A stretch of 14,741 nt of DNA from Palsa-504 sp003136255. GTDB taxonomy: Bacteria > Actinomycetota > Actinomycetes > Streptosporangiales > Streptosporangiaceae. Under the pieces are notes generated by a model. That model was given only the letters and a program-made list of their open reading frames with translations. It was not told where the DNA came from and made no database searches. Position numbers and translations under genes: made by a program. Shown one piece after another: positions 7,084-13,070 of the stretch. Numbering within the stretch: position 1 is the stretch's first letter; each line of letters begins with the position of its first letter. Location: assembly GCA_003136255.1 (NCBI GenBank), contig PLDT01000462.1:1-14741 (forward strand), read 5' to 3'.

Positions 7084-7340
7084 CATGAACCCACGTCGAG
7101 CGGGAGGGCTTTGGGCCGCATTCCTACGGCATGTCCTCTGGCCGACCGAGCCGTCCGGTCAAAGGAAAGCAGCCACGACTCATCGGCTACGGCGGATGCC
7201 GTTGGCTCCCCGTTTGGCTCCCCGGTGGCGGAACACCTCGGTGGCCCGCGTCCCTTACGCAATTCTGCCTGGTCGCCGCATGCCGTTCGCGGCTACGCAG
7301 TGCGGCACATCACCTTCGAGTGACTGCCTGCGAGCAGTAC

Positions 7341-7373
7341 CTCAATAGAACAGTCATAGTTTCGAGTATTGAG
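7341..7373. repeat. inverted repeat just past the tRNA 3' end
   Basis: CTCAATA (7341-7347) pairs with TATTGAG (7367-7373) across 19 nt. It lies 19 nt beyond the tRNA 3' end in the direction of tRNA transcription, so it could help end that transcript, but the stem is weak and has no U-run. Confidence 0.3.
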
Positions 7374-7391
7374 TCCTACCAGCACTATCTG

Positions 7392-7464
<73 letters not shown>

Positions 7465-7472
7465 CCGAGGCA

Positions 7473-7478
7473 AGCTTA
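7473..7478 (-). promoter_or_regulatory. possible -10 box of tRNA-Arg
   Basis: On the minus strand TAAGCT ends 8 nt before the tRNA 5' end, a suitable place for a -10 hexamer. I could not identify a matching -35 box. Confidence 0.3.
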
Positions 7479-7632
7479 CCGGCGGGTCACCTTGGGCGCA
7501 GCCGTCCGGCGGGCGCTGGGTGCGCGAAGCGGAGGGGAGACCGGAGGGCGGGCGCCACGGGGCGTTCGGTCAAAAATGTTTTTGAAGAATTTGGGGTGGG
7601 GAGGACGATGTGGTGCTGGGTGGTGGCGGTCT

Positions 7633-7655
7633 GGGGTGGCTGGGGTGGGGCCGGG
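7633..7655 (+). other. G-quadruplex-type motif
   Basis: Four G-tracts, GGGG (7633-7636), GGGG (7642-7645), GGGG (7647-7650) and GGG (7653-7655), are joined by loops of 5, 1 and 2 nt, within the classical G3+N1-7 rule. It is on the strand opposite to mtnP and the tRNA. Confidence 0.5.
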
Positions 7656-7777
7656 AAAGTCTTAGCCAGAACTGAACCTCTTGGAGGGCAGGTCCTAGTA
7701 AGTGGTTGGGCATGATCTGTAGCAGAGTTCCTTGCTCCACACGGCCAGCGTCCCTGCCGCGGTCGTGGAGGACGTGA

Positions 7778-7828
7778 GAGGGTCCGCGTCGATGAGGCAA
7801 CCCTGCAGCCTCATTCACGCGGACCCTC
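7778..7828 (-). terminator. long two-part hairpin after mtnP, probable terminator
   Basis: GAGGGTCCGCGT (7778-7789) pairs perfectly with ACGCGGACCCTC (7817-7828). After one C/C mismatch, GATGAGGC (7791-7798) pairs with GCCTCATT (7808-7815) with one G-U pair, leaving a 9-nt loop. The stem begins 2 nt after the mtnP stop codon. There is no U-tract on either side, so it would act as a U-less (I-shaped) actinobacterial terminator or as an mRNA 3' stabiliser. Confidence 0.7.
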
Positions 7829-7829
7829 G

Positions 7830-8636
7830 TTAGGGGAGCTCAAAGGGGAGCGGGAGGCCGTCCACGGCGTGCGCGCACAGGTCTTCTTCGCGCTCGTCGG
7901 GGAGCGCGGCGATGATCCGGGCGACCAGGTCGCGCAGCCGCTTGATGTTGGCCGCGAAGACCTCGAACACCTCGGCTTGGGTGACGCCGTCGCCTTCCTC
8001 CACCCCGGCGTCGGTGTCGGTGACCAGGGCCAGCGGCGCGTAGCACAGGGCGAGCTCGCGGGCCAGGACGGCTTCGGGGTGGCCGGTCATCCCGACCAGG
8101 GTCCAGCCCTGGGCGGCGAACCACAGCGATTCGGCGCGGGTGGAGAACCTCGGCCCCTCGATGACGACCAGCGTCCCGGAACCGGCCGGAATCCAGCCGT
8201 ACCCCCGGGCGGTCGCGATCACGGCCGGGCGCAGGGACGGGCAATACGGATCGGCGAACGGCACGTGGCAGGCGCCCTCGTCGAAGTAGGTCTGCTCGCG
8301 GGTGCGGGTGCGATCCACCAGCTGGTCGGGGATGACCAGGGTGCCGGGGCCGTAGGAGGGAGTCAGCGAGCCGACCGCGCTGGGCGCGAGGATGCGCCGC
8401 ACGCCGAGCGAGCGCAGCGCCCACAGGTTGGCGCGGTACGGGATCTTGTGCGGCGGGAACCGGTGGTCACGGCCGTGCCGGGGCAAGAACGCGACCCGCT
8501 TGCCGGCCACCTCGCCGACCGCGATGGGGTCGCTAGGCGGGCCGAACGGGGTGTCGGTCTTGACCTCCTCGGCGTTCTCCAGAAACTCGTAGAAGCCGGA
8601 GCCGCCGATGACGGCGATGTCCGCCAGGCCGGCCAT
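7830..8636 (-). CDS. mtnP: S-methyl-5'-thioadenosine phosphorylase
   Basis: Cleaves methylthioadenosine, the by-product of polyamine and related SAM-dependent synthesis, with phosphate to adenine and methylthioribose-1-phosphate; cytoplasmic. 268 residues, normal for the family. The phosphate-site loop is GGSGFY at 11-16. Further family blocks are RHGRDHRFPPHKIPYRAN (53-70), EGPRFSTRAES (160-170), VGMTGHPEAVLARE (181-194) and VTDTDAG (205-211). The aspartates in the last block fit recognition of the 6-amino group of adenine; methylthioinosine phosphorylases usually have Asn/Ala there. ATG 8636 begins 5 nt after the FmdB-like gene's stop, so the two form an operon and translation is probably coupled. 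The open frame extends upstream into that gene only by chance. A hairpin follows directly. Control is probably through the CIRCE site at 9045-9071. Confidence 0.94.
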   Translation of the reverse strand: MAGLADIAVIGGSGFYEFLENAEEVKTDTPFGPPSDPIAVGEVAGKRVAFLPRHGRDHRFPPHKIPYRANLWALRSLGVRRILAPSAVGSLTPSYGPGTLVIPDQLVDRTRTREQTYFDEGACHVPFADPYCPSLRPAVIATARGYGWIPAGSGTLVVIEGPRFSTRAESLWFAAQGWTLVGMTGHPEAVLARELALCYAPLALVTDTDAGVEEGDGVTQAEVFEVFAANIKRLRDLVARIIAALPDEREEDLCAHAVDGLPLPFELP

Positions 8637-8641
8637 GCCGG

Positions 8642-8983
8642 TCAGGCGACCTTCTCGCTGGAGGACGACTTGGCCCCGGTGCTCACGGTCTCGGACTTCT
8701 TGGCGGCGGTCTTGTCCGCCGAGCCGTTGCTGTCCGAGGCGGGCTTGGACTCGCTGGACTGCTTGTCCTGCTTGTCCTTCTTGGCGTCCGCGGGGGGAAC
8801 CGAGCCGTTCCGGCTGTCCGTGCGGTAGAAGCCCGATCCCTTGAACACGATGCCGACCGGCGAGAACACCTTGCGGAGACGGCCGCCACAGGCGGCGCAC
8901 ACGCTCAGCGGCTCGTCGGTGAACTTCTGCACAGCCTCAACCGGCTCGCCACAGTCGGTGCAGGTGTACTGATAAGTGGGCAC
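8642..8983 (-). CDS. FmdB-family zinc-ribbon protein, Ruc-like redox chaperone candidate
   Basis: 113 residues. The N-terminal zinc ribbon has Cys8-x2-Cys11 and Cys29-x2-Cys32 in MPTYQYTCTDCGE and SVCAACGG, followed by RKVFSPVGIVFKGSGFYRTD, the FmdB/CxxC_CxxC_SSSS hallmark. Residues from about 58 on are Lys/Ser/Asp-rich and evidently disordered. M. tuberculosis Rv0991c (Ruc), a chaperone switched on by oxidation of its zinc cysteines, has this architecture and also lies beside the cyclo-ligase, galU and moeA. Orthology is therefore likely by synteny and form, while chaperone activity here is inferred. GTG 8983 is well supported by GAAGGAGGG 5 nt upstream. It is first in an operon with mtnP and has a near-perfect CIRCE operator about 60-90 nt upstream, implying HrcA repression and heat induction. 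Confidence 0.88.
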   Translation of the reverse strand: MPTYQYTCTDCGEPVEAVQKFTDEPLSVCAACGGRLRKVFSPVGIVFKGSGFYRTDSRNGSVPPADAKKDKQDKQSSESKPASDSNGSADKTAAKKSETVSTGAKSSSSEKVA

Positions 8984-9044
8984 GGACCCTCCTTCACGCA
9001 GACCATCCCAGTCCGCGCAGGCACAGCTTTGGGGGTGGTTCAGG

Positions 9045-9071
9045 TTAGCACTCGCGGTATTCGACTGCTAA
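9045..9071. promoter_or_regulatory. CIRCE operator (HrcA binding site)
   Basis: TTAGCACTC (9045-9053), nine bases, then GACTGCTAA (9063-9071). The CIRCE consensus is TTAGCACTC-N9-GAGTGCTAA; this matches 17 of 18 positions with exact N9 spacing. It lies 62 nt upstream of the FmdB-like gene's GTG, in the promoter region, and 43 nt past the cyclo-ligase stop. On the minus strand TATGCT (9071-9076) is a possible -10 box whose start point would fall inside the operator. In other bacteria HrcA bound to CIRCE represses groES-groEL, and I recall that Rv0991c is HrcA-controlled in M. tuberculosis. Confidence 0.85.
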
Positions 9072-9113
9072 GCATATCCAACCACGCAGGAACGCCCTAG
9101 ATTCCGCGCCCGG

Positions 9114-9704
9114 CTACCCCGCGGGCAGCCAGGTGATCCCCGGCCCGGGGCGGACCGCCGCGCGGACCGGCGTGTCATGCGACTCGGCCGGGACGTGGCC
9201 GAGGAGTTCGGCGTCGTAGAGGAGGGCGATCACCGGGATCAGCGGGGTAACCCGGGCCAGGGCGCGATCGTAGCTGCCGCCGCCGCGGCCCAGCCGGTTC
9301 CCGGCGTGGTCCACCGCCAGCGCGGGGGCCAGCACCACGTCGGCGCGGGCCACCGCTTCGGGCCCGCGCCGCGGCTCGCCCGGTTCGGCCAGCCCGCGCG
9401 GCCCGGGCACGAGCGAGTCCGGGCCCTCGTAGGAGGCCCAGTCCAGGTCGCCGTCCGGGAGGAGCAGCGGCAGCAGCACGTAGGTGCCGCGCTTCCACAG
9501 CGCGTAGACCAGCCCGCGGGTGTCGGGCTCGGCGCCCACCGAGTAATAGGCGGCCACGGTCCCGGCCATCTGCAGCTGGGGCAGGGACAGCAGCTCGTCC
9601 CGGATCAGCCGCCCCGCTTCGCGGCGGTCATCGCTACTGAGGGCGGCCCGGGCAGCGAGCAGCCGCGCCCGCAGGAGGGCCTTATCCTGCTGAACCCCGG
9701 GCAC
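9114..9704 (-). CDS. 5-formyltetrahydrofolate cyclo-ligase
   Basis: Converts 5-formyl-THF to 5,10-methenyl-THF with ATP, rescuing a folate storage/inhibitor form; cytoplasmic. 196 residues, typical length. Key blocks are the N-terminal KALLRARLLAARAAL helix, AAYYSVGAEPDTRGL (50-64), VLAPALAVDHAGNRLGRGGG (124-143) continuing SYDRALAR, which includes the ATP/phosphate GRGxGYYD-type loop (here GRGGGSYD), and HDTPV at 176-180. It starts with GTG 9704. There is no Shine-Dalgarno, but TATGGT lies 6 nt before the GTG, the pattern of a leaderless mRNA. It is divergent from galU across 54 nt, an arrangement conserved in actinobacteria (Rv0992c/Rv0993). Confidence 0.95.
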   Translation of the reverse strand: MPGVQQDKALLRARLLAARAALSSDDRREAGRLIRDELLSLPQLQMAGTVAAYYSVGAEPDTRGLVYALWKRGTYVLLPLLLPDGDLDWASYEGPDSLVPGPRGLAEPGEPRRGPEAVARADVVLAPALAVDHAGNRLGRGGGSYDRALARVTPLIPVIALLYDAELLGHVPAESHDTPVRAAVRPGPGITWLPAG

Positions 9705-9710
9705 GCCCCG

Positions 9711-9716
9711 ACCATA
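9711..9716 (-). promoter_or_regulatory. -10 box for leaderless cyclo-ligase mRNA
   Basis: TATGGT on the minus strand fits TANNNT and stands 6 nt before the GTG, so transcription would begin at or within a base of the start codon. No good -35 is seen. Confidence 0.5.
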
Positions 9717-9745
9717 CCCTGGCTAGGGTCGTCTCGCGGGTTCGC

Positions 9746-9751
9746 TAGTGT
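9746..9751 (+). promoter_or_regulatory. -10 box for leaderless galU mRNA
   Basis: TAGTGT fits TANNNT and lies 7 nt before the ATG; there is no Shine-Dalgarno. The same hexamer precedes moaC. It is 30 nt from the divergent cyclo-ligase -10 box, so the two promoters must overlap. Confidence 0.5.
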
Positions 9752-9758
9752 TCATGAC

Positions 9759-10652
9759 ATGGCTGACGTGACCAAGGCCGTGATTCCCGCGGCTGGCCTG
9801 GGCACCAGGTTCTTGCCTGCGACCAAGGCGACGCCCAAGGAAATGCTGCCGGTGGTTGACAAGCCGGCCATCCAGTACGTCGTCGAGGAGGCGGTGGCGG
9901 CCGGCCTGGACGACGTGCTGCTCGTCACCGGGCGCAGCAAGCGCTCCATCGAGGATCACTTCGACCGGGCCTACGAGCTCGAGGAGGCGCTGGCCGCCAA
10001 GGAAGAGTACGAGCGGCTGGCCCAGGTCCGCGAGTCCAGCGAGCTGGCCACCGTGCACTACGTGCGGCAGGGCGACCCCAAGGGGCTCGGCCACGCCGTG
10101 CTGTGCGCCGACCGGCACGTCGGCGACGAGCCGTTCGCGGTGCTGCTCGGCGACGACCTCATCGACAGCCGCGACAAGCTGCTGACCAGGATGATCGAGG
10201 TGCGCAAGCGCTACGGCGGCAGCGTGGTGGCGCTGATGGAGGTCGATCCGGAGCAGGTCTCGCAGTACGGCTGCGCGGCCATCTCGCCGACCGCCGAGGC
10301 GGACGTGGTCACGGTCACCGACCTGGTCGAGAAGCCGGTGCCGGGCTCGGCGCCGAGTAACTGGATCCTGATCGGGCGGTACGTCTGCGACCCGGCGATC
10401 TTCGAGGTGCTCCGCCGCACCCCGCCCGGCCGGGGCGGGGAGATCCAGCTCACCGACGCGCTGCTGGCCCTGACCACGATGAGCCCGGCCGAGGGCGGCC
10501 GGGTGCACGGCGTGCTGTTCCACGGCCGCCGCTACGACACCGGCAACAAGCTGGACTACCTGCGCACGCTGGTCCAGTTCGCCTGCGAGCGGTCCGACCT
10601 GGCCGAGGAGATCGTGCCCTGGCTACGGAAGTACCTGGACAGTCTCAAATGA
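9759..10652 (+). CDS. galU: UTP-glucose-1-phosphate uridylyltransferase
   Basis: Makes UDP-glucose from UTP and glucose-1-phosphate, feeding cell-envelope glycans, trehalose and glycogen; cytoplasmic. 297 residues, usual for bacterial GalU. The nucleotide-binding start AAGLGTRFLPATKATPKEML (11-30) followed by PVVDKPAIQYVVEEA is diagnostic. Further blocks are LLVTGRSKRSIEDHFD, QGDPKGLGHAVLCA, VLLGDDL, GRYVCDPAIFEVL, GGEIQLTDAL, and FHGRRYDTGNKLDYL with the active-site Asp. The ATG at 9759 is chosen by family start and by TAGTGT placed 7 nt upstream; the open frame before it only reads antisense through the cyclo-ligase. glp follows after 16 nt, so galU and glp are an operon. Confidence 0.97.
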   Translation: MADVTKAVIPAAGLGTRFLPATKATPKEMLPVVDKPAIQYVVEEAVAAGLDDVLLVTGRSKRSIEDHFDRAYELEEALAAKEEYERLAQVRESSELATVHYVRQGDPKGLGHAVLCADRHVGDEPFAVLLGDDLIDSRDKLLTRMIEVRKRYGGSVVALMEVDPEQVSQYGCAAISPTAEADVVTVTDLVEKPVPGSAPSNWILIGRYVCDPAIFEVLRRTPPGRGGEIQLTDALLALTTMSPAEGGRVHGVLFHGRRYDTGNKLDYLRTLVQFACERSDLAEEIVPWLRKYLDSLK

Positions 10653-10668
10653 GCGAGCGGGGGGTACA

Positions 10669-12018
10669 GTGACCGGCAGCCACACCGAGGTGGTCGAGGG
10701 TGAGTCGCTGACCTCGGTCGAGGAACACCTGGCCGGCATCCTGGCCACGATCCGGCCGCTGGTGCCCACCGAGCTCGGCATCAACGACGCGTACGGCCTG
10801 GTGCTGGCCGAGGACGTGGCGGCGGCCGGCCCGCTGCCGTCGTTCGACAACTCGGCGATGGACGGCTACGCGGTCAGGGTCGCGGACGTCGCGGGCGCGT
10901 CGCGGGAGAACCCGGTCACGCTGCCGGTGGTGGCTGAGGTCGCGGCGGGCGACACCGGGGCGTACGCCCTGCAGCCGGGGACCAGCATCCGGATCATGAC
11001 CGGCGCGATGCTGCCGCACGGGACCGAAGCCGTGGTGCCGGTGGAGTGGACCGACGGGGGGCAGTCGCGGGTCACCATCCGGGCCCCGGCGGACTTCGGG
11101 CACTCGGTGCGGCTGGCCGGCGGGGACGCCAAGGCCGGCGAGGTGCTGGTGACCAAGGGCACCAGGCTCCGCCCGATGCACATCGGGGTCATCGCGGCGG
11201 CCGGGCGCGGCACGGTCCTGGTCCGGCCGCGGCCGCGGGTGGTGGTGCTGTCCACCGGCAGCGAGCTCGCCGAACCCGGCACCCCGATCATTCCCGGGCG
11301 GATCTGGGACTCCAACAGCTTCATGATCGTCGCGGCGGCCCGGGAGGCCGGCTGCCTGGCCTACCGGCAGGCCATCGTGCCCGACCACCCGGAGCAGGTG
11401 CTGCGCGCGATCGAGGACCAGCTGGGCCGGGCCGACCTCATCGTCACCACCGGCGGGGTCAGCATGGGCGGCGAGTACGACGTGGTCAAGGCGGCCCTGC
11501 GGGCGCTCGGCACCATCGAGTTCCGCAAGGTGGCGATGCAGCCGGGGATGCCACAGGGGTTCGGGACCCTGGCGCTGCCTGACTCCGCGGCGCCGGAGGG
11601 CAAGGCCCGCGGCGGCCTGCTCAGCCGGCTCGCGGACCGCGGGGAGGTACGGGAGGCCCAGATCCGGCCGGACGAGCACGACCGGGTCCCGATCTTCACC
11701 CTGCCCGGCAACCCGGTCAGCGCGTACGTGTCGTTCCAGATCTTCATCCGGCCGGCCCTCGGCGCGCTGCAGGACTACGACGGGCTGGGCCTGCAGACGC
11801 TCAGGGCCGAGGTGACCGGACCGCTGCGCTCGCCGCCGGGCCGGCGCTCCTACCTGCGCGGCGTGCTGGATGGCGGGACCGCGAAGATCACCCCGCTGAC
11901 CGGCCAGGGGTCGCACCAGGTGGCGACGCTGGGTAAGGCCAACGCGCTGATCATCGTGCCCGAGTGGGTGGTGCAGATGGCCGCGGGCGAGACGGCCGAC
12001 GTGCTCGTGCTGCCTTGA
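10669..12018 (+). CDS. glp: gephyrin-like molybdotransferase Glp / MoeA
   Basis: 449-residue MoeA/gephyrin-E-domain protein. MoeA inserts molybdate into adenylylated molybdopterin. In Corynebacterium the paralogue at this locus, Glp, binds FtsZ and the membrane protein GlpR in cell division, and the partner is present here at 13940. Blocks in order are SFDNSAMDGYAVR (58-70), GTSIRIMTGAMLPHGTEAVV, AGEVLVTKGTRLRPMHIG, RPRPRVVVLSTGSEL, TTGGVSMGGEYDVVK (260-274), MQPGMPQGFG (290-299) and IFTLPGNPVSAYVSFQIF (342-359). Between PQGFG and VPIF lie about 40 residues instead of the few in E. coli MoeA, a charged insertion. It starts with GTG 10669, preceded by GCGGGGGG. Co-transcribed with galU; moaC follows after 45 nt with its own promoter-like box. 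Catalysis versus a cell-division role cannot be separated from sequence alone. Confidence 0.94.
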   Translation: MTGSHTEVVEGESLTSVEEHLAGILATIRPLVPTELGINDAYGLVLAEDVAAAGPLPSFDNSAMDGYAVRVADVAGASRENPVTLPVVAEVAAGDTGAYALQPGTSIRIMTGAMLPHGTEAVVPVEWTDGGQSRVTIRAPADFGHSVRLAGGDAKAGEVLVTKGTRLRPMHIGVIAAAGRGTVLVRPRPRVVVLSTGSELAEPGTPIIPGRIWDSNSFMIVAAAREAGCLAYRQAIVPDHPEQVLRAIEDQLGRADLIVTTGGVSMGGEYDVVKAALRALGTIEFRKVAMQPGMPQGFGTLALPDSAAPEGKARGGLLSRLADRGEVREAQIRPDEHDRVPIFTLPGNPVSAYVSFQIFIRPALGALQDYDGLGLQTLRAEVTGPLRSPPGRRSYLRGVLDGGTAKITPLTGQGSHQVATLGKANALIIVPEWVVQMAAGETADVLVLP

Positions 12019-12051
12019 GGGCGCAGGCACCACGGCCGTTCGGAAGAAATG

Positions 12052-12057
12052 TAGTGT
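12052..12057 (+). promoter_or_regulatory. -10 box for leaderless moaC mRNA
   Basis: TAGTGT lies 6 nt before the GTG of moaC in an A/T-richer patch (GAAGAAATGTAG). No Shine-Dalgarno is present. The hexamer is identical to that before galU. The 45-nt gap to glp leaves room for a separate promoter of moaC-mogA-rimJ. Confidence 0.5.
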
Positions 12058-12063
12058 GAATTT

Positions 12064-12549
12064 GTGAGCGAAATAGCGCCTCCGGGGTCGCTGACCCATG
12101 TGGATGCCGCGGGCCACGCGCGCATGGTGGACGTGTCCGGCAAGGACGTGACGGCTCGGGCGGCGTGCGCGTCCGGGCGGGTGCTGCTGTCGGCCGAGGC
12201 GGTCGCGGCGCTGCGGACCGGGCAGGTACCCAAGGGCGACGCGCTGGCCGTGGCGCGCATCGCGGGGATCGCCGGGGCCAAGCGGACGCCGGACCTGATC
12301 CCGCTGTGCCACCCGATCGGGCTGCACGGGGTCAGCGTCGAGGTGACCGTGACCGACTCGGGCGTGTCGCTGATGGCGGTGACCCGGACTGCGGACCGGA
12401 CCGGGGTGGAGATGGAGGCGCTGACCGCGGTCGCGGTGGCGGGCCTGGCGCTGATCGACATGGTCAAGGCCATCGACCCGGCCGCGGTGATCACCGACGT
12501 GCGGGTGGAGTGGAAGGAAGGCGGGAAGACCGGGCCATGGCACAGGTGA
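12064..12549 (+). CDS. moaC: cyclic pyranopterin monophosphate synthase
   Basis: Second half of the first molybdenum-cofactor step: forms cyclic pyranopterin monophosphate from the MoaA product (3',8-cyclo-GTP). 161 residues, normal length. Conserved MVDVSGKDVTARAA (21-34), AGIAGAKRTPDLIPLCHPIG (67-86, with the catalytic-site Lys and His), RTGVEMEALTAVAVAGLALI (112-131) and DMVKAID (132-138) are all present. The GTG start is set by family alignment and by the TAGTGT box 6 nt upstream. It overlaps the following mogA start by 13 nt (or 4 nt if the later GTG is used). No moaA, moaE or moaD is in the window, so the rest of the pathway must be elsewhere. Confidence 0.96.
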   Translation: MSEIAPPGSLTHVDAAGHARMVDVSGKDVTARAACASGRVLLSAEAVAALRTGQVPKGDALAVARIAGIAGAKRTPDLIPLCHPIGLHGVSVEVTVTDSGVSLMAVTRTADRTGVEMEALTAVAVAGLALIDMVKAIDPAAVITDVRVEWKEGGKTGPWHR

Positions 12550-13070
12550 GCGGGCCCGGCGGTCTCGGCGGGATGCGGGCGCTGGCGGTCACCGTCTCGA
12601 ACCGGGCGGCGGCCGGGGTGTACGAGGACCGGTCGGGGCCGGTGCTGGCCGAACTGCTGCGGGCGGCCGGGTGTGCCGTGGACGGGCCGCTCGTGGTGCC
12701 GGACGGCGCCGCGGTCGAAGGTGCGTTGCGGGACGCGGTGGCTCAGGGGTACGACGTGGTGGTGACCACCGGCGGGACCGGGCTGACGCCCCTTGATCTG
12801 ACGCCCGAGATGACCAGGCGGGTGCTGGAGCGGGAGATTCCCGGCATCGCCGAGGCGCTGCGCGCGGCCGGGGCCGCGGCCGGGGTGCCCGCCGCGATCT
12901 TGTCCCGGGGCGTGGCCGGGACGGCGGGCCGGACGCTGGTCGTGAACCTGCCTGGGTCCACCGGCGGGGTGCGGGACGGGATGGCCGTGCTGGGGCCCGT
13001 GCTGGCGCACGCGGTCTCGCAGATCCACGGCGGCGACCACGCGCGCACGAACTTAGGCCTACCCCCGTGA
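12537..13070 (+). CDS. mogA: MogA/MoaB molybdopterin adenylyltransferase
   Basis: Adenylylates molybdopterin, preparing it for molybdate insertion by MoeA. 177 residues from ATG 12537, typical of the MogA/MoaB fold. Signatures are ALAVTVSNRAAAGVYEDRSG (15-34), GYDVVVTTGGTGLTPLDLTPE (71-91, split by the TTGG turn), EIPGIAEALRAAG, ILSRGVAGTAG and NLPGSTGGVRDG (138-149). The start is uncertain. GTG 12546 overlaps the moaC stop as GTGA and would be translationally coupled; ATG 12573 is also possible. GGAAGGAAGGCGGG upstream of 12537 can serve as a ribosome site. It ends in a GTGA overlap with the acetyltransferase gene. Confidence 0.93.
   Translation: MAQVSGPGGLGGMRALAVTVSNRAAAGVYEDRSGPVLAELLRAAGCAVDGPLVVPDGAAVEGALRDAVAQGYDVVVTTGGTGLTPLDLTPEMTRRVLEREIPGIAEALRAAGAAAGVPAAILSRGVAGTAGRTLVVNLPGSTGGVRDGMAVLGPVLAHAVSQIHGGDHARTNLGLPP

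Larger units (their letters stand above)
6714..7391. other. long gene-poor region downstream of the tRNA
   Basis: 678 bases with no convincing gene on either strand. Short open frames exist (for example minus 6706-6852, 48 codons, and plus 7085-7348), but none has a family match I recognise or normal codon use. The region is less G/C-biased than its surroundings around 6960-7080 and 7320-7390 and contains several inverted repeats listed separately. Because it abuts the 3' end of tRNA-Arg, it may be debris of past integrations; no integrase or tRNA-end duplication was found in the window. Confidence 0.5.
7465..7777. other. intergenic region with G-rich tract
   Basis: The region between the tRNA promoter side and the mtnP terminator hairpin holds no credible gene. 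Plus-strand bases 7585-7657 are strikingly G-rich and T/G-alternating, including a G-quadruplex motif. Bases 7665-7770 are of ordinary composition and unrecognised. Confidence 0.45.

Noticed and set aside
7665..7828. possible insertion-sequence end
   Set aside because: The strong hairpin suggested a mobile element, but no transposase, target duplication or second copy is visible; a terminator is the simpler reading.
9177..9758. upstream extension of galU
   Set aside because: Reads antisense through the cyclo-ligase; GalU proteins begin at the 9759 ATG.
12165..12536. upstream extension of mogA
   Set aside because: Lies inside moaC in another frame; MogA homologues begin near 12537-12573.
10645..12543. 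632-codon minus-strand frame opposite glp and moaC
   Set aside because: Covers two convincing plus-strand genes and consists mainly of Arg/His/Gly/Pro repeats typical of antisense high-GC reading.
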